Of a stretch of 38,505 bases of DNA, positions 37,889-38,505 are shown in pieces (the first letter of the stretch is position 1; each line of letters begins with the position of its first letter). The position numbers and the translations under genes are program-made. The stretch is taken from positions 1 to 38,505 of the forward strand of contig CAMCAW010000008.1 of assembly GCA_945872855.1 (NCBI GenBank), written 5' to 3'. The DNA is from Rickettsia typhi. GTDB lineage: Bacteria > Pseudomonadota > Alphaproteobacteria > Rickettsiales > UBA1997. Below the pieces are notes generated by a model. The model was not told the DNA's origin and did no database searches. It saw only the letters and a program-made list of their open reading frames with translations.

Positions 37889-38052
37889 TTAAGTGGAGGT
37901 TAGACTCTGTCGCTTTGTCAATTGGCGTTGGCGAGGCGAAGGAAAGGAATAATGAGGTTTTATTGATGAAGTTTCAGCAGCAAGCGGCCAAGGCGAAGCG
38001 CACATAAAAAGAATTCTTAGGGTGGTTCGTTTTATGGATTTGGCTGCTGGCA

Positions 38053-38308
38053 TTAAATAGAGAAAATAATTTCTGCTTTCTTTTTACTCGCAACTACATT
38101 CGCGCCCTCATAAAAATTGCTACGCTTAATATCGGCATAACCAGTTTCAACATAAACTTTCATGCCGATCGATTCTGTTTTTATAAAAGATTTATCCAGC
38201 GAAAGCTGTAGTAAAAACCTGATTCGCCGCATAATTAGAAGTGAAGCAAGTTAAGCTGGCGCTACAATTTTCCTGCGCATAGCCAACTCCAAAATCATAA
38301 AACCGTTT
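38053..38308 (-). pseudogene. Frameshifted remnant of an outer-membrane beta-barrel gene
   Basis: Read on the minus strand, 38308 to 38192 gives FYDFGVGYAQENCSASLTC and then YAANQVF before a stop. A +1 shift continues as LLQLSLDKSFIKTESIG, then MKVYVETGYADIKRSNFY, and ends KAEIIFSI at TAA 38053. The alternating polar and hydrophobic pattern and the short final strand are those of a barrel C-terminus. The two frames overlap at 38192-38232, so the break is there. No start codon with a signal peptide exists upstream. It resembles a porin or OmpA/MtrB-like barrel only by pattern. Confidence 0.55.
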
Positions 38309-38403
38309 TTACAATAATTTATTTGGTAATTTAGTTATTGCGGCTATTATCATTTTAATCGGCGGGTTCTTAGTTTGAATTTGCCATAATCAACAACAAA
38401 AAT

Positions 38404-38505
38404 ATGACAACTAAAACAGAAGAGAAAAAGCCATTCATTGCTAAAAAACCATCATCGCCATTTAACGTAGATCCTTACAATAACAGGGGCGGCAAGGGTG
38501 GCAAA
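38404..38505 (+). CDS. Start of a gene that leaves the window
   Basis: ATG at 38404 opens 34 codons without a stop to the right edge. The peptide is Lys- and Pro-rich (EEKKPFIAKKPSSPFNVDPY) and turns Gly-rich (NRGGKGGK) at the edge. A Gly-rich cytoplasmic N-terminus of this sort is seen in HflK, among others, but there is too little to assign. No clear ribosome site is visible. Confidence 0.45.
   Translation, partial: MTTKTEEKKPFIAKKPSSPFNVDPYNNRGGKGGK

Larger units (their letters stand above)
37529..38403. other. 875-bp stretch without an intact large gene
   Basis: After tRNA-Lys there are only short frames on the plus strand. One is 27 codons at 37668-37751. A 50-residue frame lies at 37736-37888. 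A frame of about 40 codons without a clear start ends at 38007, and another ends GEAHIKRILRVVRFMDLAAGIK in two pieces at 38059. A 25-codon hydrophobic frame ending at 38378 (LVIAAIIILIGGFLV) looks like the end of a membrane protein. A beta-barrel remnant lies on the minus strand. The mixture looks like decayed genes, and the site beside a tRNA 3' end fits an old integration or rearrangement point. Confidence 0.5.

Overview
The window reads as a 38.5-kb piece of an AT-rich alphaproteobacterial chromosome, most likely from a host-associated lineage such as Rickettsiales or a relative. This is inferred from gene content: separate petA, petB and petC, CcmG, DAACS and PutP transporters, an ankyrin protein, and several proteins with eukaryote-type interaction motifs. 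No marker gene fixes the taxon. Most genes are ordinary housekeeping genes in short operons. I saw no insertion sequence, rRNA or CRISPR array.

Layout. 1-946 is the N-terminal part of an ankyrin-repeat protein that runs off the left edge. 1302-6402 (minus) holds ccoG, dctA, a small membrane protein, a purL that contains only the N-terminal half of the enzyme, and cmk. 6432-8714 (minus) is a 760-residue protein of unknown function with C-terminal helical repeats. 8817-14475 (minus) holds putP, a TrhP-like U32 gene, a YejF-like double ATPase and class I aldolase. 14571-21148 (plus) holds a one-helix membrane protein whose tail carries an exact EPIYA motif, then rsmG, ald, a terminator, a membrane protein, rsmA, a small membrane protein and ubiB. 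21365-25593 (minus) is a tandem triplicate of 459-residue APC permeases. 25706-28286 (minus) is a ccmG / TPR / pilT operon. Then come tgt and a beta-barrel protein (plus), a protein with a eukaryotic-type RhoGAP domain (30417-31679, minus), a DUF167 gene, tRNA-Gly and tRNA-Tyr, moeB/thiF and dut (minus), the bc1 operon with an MGMT-domain gene between petB and petC, nuoE and tRNA-Lys (plus). The last kilobase is decayed sequence with a frameshifted beta-barrel remnant, and the start of a gene that leaves the window.

What stands out. Four genes look like host-interaction effectors, and each sits alone among housekeeping genes: the ankyrin protein, the 760-residue repeat protein, the EPIYA membrane protein and the RhoGAP protein. 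Together they suggest manipulation of host tyrosine-kinase/SH2 signalling and Rho-GTPase or actin control. The RhoGAP-like protein keeps the equivalents of the arginine finger, the conserved lysine and the conserved asparagine. The EPIYA protein has the layout of a membrane receptor: large N-terminal domain, one helix, basic stop-transfer, tyrosine-bearing tail. Export of these proteins, probably by a type IV secretion system, is inference; no secretion gene lies in the window. The metabolic genes fit an organism that imports dicarboxylates, proline and other amino acids, deaminates alanine to pyruvate and respires through NADH dehydrogenase and bc1.
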